Assembly: GCA_023408815.1 (NCBI GenBank)
Contig: JAEYJO010000066.1
Span: 1 to 64,000 of the forward strand
Direction of reading: 5' to 3'
Source: Bacillota bacterium
Lineage (GTDB): Bacteria; Bacillota; Clostridia; Lachnospirales; Lachnospiraceae
DNA: 64,000 nucleotides
Positions 62,938 through 64,000 of the stretch are shown piece after piece. The notes under the pieces were generated by a model, which saw only the letters and a program-made list of their open reading frames with translations, was not told where the DNA came from and ran no database searches. The number at the start of each line of letters is the position of its first letter. The stretch's first letter is position 1. Both the position numbers and the translations under genes were made by a program.

Positions 62938-63603
62938 TTGAAGCAGATCACATATAAGATGATAAAGGATTCGGAGGAAATAAACGCCTATATAAAGAAA
63001 GGGAATGAAACTCTCGGGATCATGGGATATACGGAACATTCGGAGCGGCATGCGGCGAAGGTAGCGGAGATGGCGGGAAAAATTTTAAGGGAATCGGGAT
63101 ATGGAAAAAATGTTATAGAGCTGGCTAAGATCGCGGGATATATGCACGACATCGGAAACAGCATAAACCGTTCGGATCACGCCCATAGCGGCGCATTGAT
63201 GGCATTTCAGATATTGCGCGATATGGGAATGGATTATAAGGACATAGCAGTGGTGGTAAGCGCTATCGGGCAGCATGATGAAAGCACAGGAATGGCAGTG
63301 GACGAGGTGTCGGCAGCGCTGATACTGGCGGATAAGACCGATGTACGGAGAAACCGGGTGAGAAATCAGAATATTTCTACCTTTGATAAGCACGATAGGG
63401 TAAATTACGCAGCCATATCCTCTGAGCTTGAAATCCATGCGGATAAAAAGGTCATCCGGCTGGATATAGAGTTGGACGAAGAAATTTGCTCTATTATGGA
63501 TTATTTTGAAATATTTCTGCAAAGAATGCTGATGTGTAAAAGAGCGTCGGAAATCCTCGGTATGCAGTTCAAATTAAATGCAAACGGTAATAAAATCTGT
63601 TGA
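62938..63603 (+). CDS. HD-domain phosphohydrolase
   Basis: A 221-residue HD protein. Metal ligands: His in HSERHAAKVAEMA, HD pair in GYMHDIGNSINRSDHAHSGA, and Asp in ILADKTDV. These enzymes remove phosphate from nucleotides or second messengers; the substrate is unknown. The start is TTG 62938 with AAGGAG at 62921-62926. It lies 14 bases before the EAL gene, so a role in cyclic-dinucleotide turnover is possible. Confidence 0.82.
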   Translation: MKQITYKMIKDSEEINAYIKKGNETLGIMGYTEHSERHAAKVAEMAGKILRESGYGKNVIELAKIAGYMHDIGNSINRSDHAHSGALMAFQILRDMGMDYKDIAVVVSAIGQHDESTGMAVDEVSAALILADKTDVRRNRVRNQNISTFDKHDRVNYAAISSELEIHADKKVIRLDIELDEEICSIMDYFEIFLQRMLMCKRASEILGMQFKLNANGNKIC

Positions 63604-63617
63604 GAGGCAAAGCGAAG

Positions 63618-64000
63618 ATGATAGACTGGAAGCTGGAACTGGACGATATTATTGAGAGGAAGAGGATAAGGTCGGTATTTCAACCGATTGTATCCCTGCG
63701 GGATGGGGATATTCTCGGATTCGAGGCACTTAGCCGTATTATAGGTGATTCTGCGATCGAAAATATAGAAGTGCTGTTCGAGCAGGCGGTGCTGCAAGGA
63801 AGAATCTGGGAATTGGAGAAGCTGTGCAGGGCAAAGTCCTTAAGCACGCTATTTGAAACAAGAAGCTATAAGAAAAAGCTGTTTTTAAATGTGAATCCTC
63901 TTGTAATGCACGATGCGAAATTCCGGCAGGGATTCACGAAGGAGCATTTGGATACTTATCATGTTTCCCCGGAGCAGGTGATTATAGAAATAACGGAAAA
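63618..64000 (+). CDS. EAL-domain protein (partial, cut by window end)
   Basis: The first ~127 residues of an EAL cyclic-di-GMP phosphodiesterase-type protein: RSVFQPIVSLRDGDILGFEALSR near residues 18-40 carries the EAL signature. FLNVNP and IIEITE follow, the latter carrying the next catalytic Glu. No front sensor domain. The rest lies outside the window. It is co-transcribed with the HD-domain gene. Confidence 0.88.
   Translation, partial: MIDWKLELDDIIERKRIRSVFQPIVSLRDGDILGFEALSRIIGDSAIENIEVLFEQAVLQGRIWELEKLCRAKSLSTLFETRSYKKKLFLNVNPLVMHDAKFRQGFTKEHLDTYHVSPEQVIIEITE

Noticed and set aside
1..64000. CRISPR arrays, rRNA genes, prophage or conjugation genes
   Set aside because: No regularly spaced repeats beyond those listed, no rRNA sequence, and no integrase, capsid or relaxase reading frames.

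Overview
The window looks like chromosome of an anaerobic Gram-positive bacterium of the Lachnospiraceae type (Bacillota, Clostridia). Signs are strong AGGAGG ribosome binding sites, Gly-x-Cys lipoproteins, YesN/YesM two-component systems, many radical-SAM proteins, tRNA genes without an encoded CCA end, and a 2-enoate-reductase-like flavoprotein. This placement is inference; no rRNA is present.

Layout. 33-796: seven tRNA genes closed by a strong terminator, with a hairpin-forming 20-bp tandem repeat between the first two. 913-3036: three small genes (Nudix hydrolase, alpha/beta hydrolase, membrane zinc-protease-like protein). 3237-11887: sugar sensing and uptake, made of a YesN/YesM pair, a membrane-anchored sugar-binding protein that probably feeds the kinase, and a galactose-type ABC importer (mglBAC). 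12170-19095: a chemotaxis receptor, a divergent PucR-type regulator, a 937-residue fusion of an Old Yellow Enzyme/FAD reductase with an acetoacetate-decarboxylase-like domain, and a short-chain dehydrogenase. The receptor and fusion-gene promoters share an ungapped upstream element at an identical distance from the -35 box.

19338-29590: an AT-richer island holding what looks like a complete peptide natural-product (RiPP) system. In order it has a 57-residue precursor (19985-20158), two radical-SAM/SPASM maturases, a glycosyltransferase-like protein, a lipoprotein with an HEIFH metalloprotease motif, a third radical-SAM/SPASM maturase, a DppA-like (M55) protein and an ABC exporter. The genes overlap or abut, so they form one operon from a promoter at 19872-19899. 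The island is bracketed by a 234-bp direct repeat: the 3' end of a sensor kinase gene occurs as a fragment on the left (19104-19337) and inside the intact gene on the right (29591-29824). A broken piece of a second lipoprotein gene sits at the right edge. This is the most interesting region.

29589-38312: the intact kinase and its response regulator, divergent from an operon of two lipoproteins, two sugar-type permeases without an ATPase, and an HlyD-like adaptor. 38413-48068: a second two-component system with small paralogous membrane proteins, an epimerase-type dehydrogenase, an 11-residue-repeat protein, a radical-SAM protein, a broken PlsY gene, a papain-like protein, a frameshifted AI-2E-family transporter and a methyltransferase. 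48041-53908 (mostly minus strand): hydrolase, sugar isomerase, Gfo/Idh/MocA oxidoreductase, TrmO, MerR and DeoR regulators, and a flavin-reductase-like protein. 54062-64000: HxlR regulator, HflK/HflC, two GGDEF proteins, an AraC regulator, a GH13 glucosidase, an HD-domain protein and the start of an EAL protein cut by the window end.
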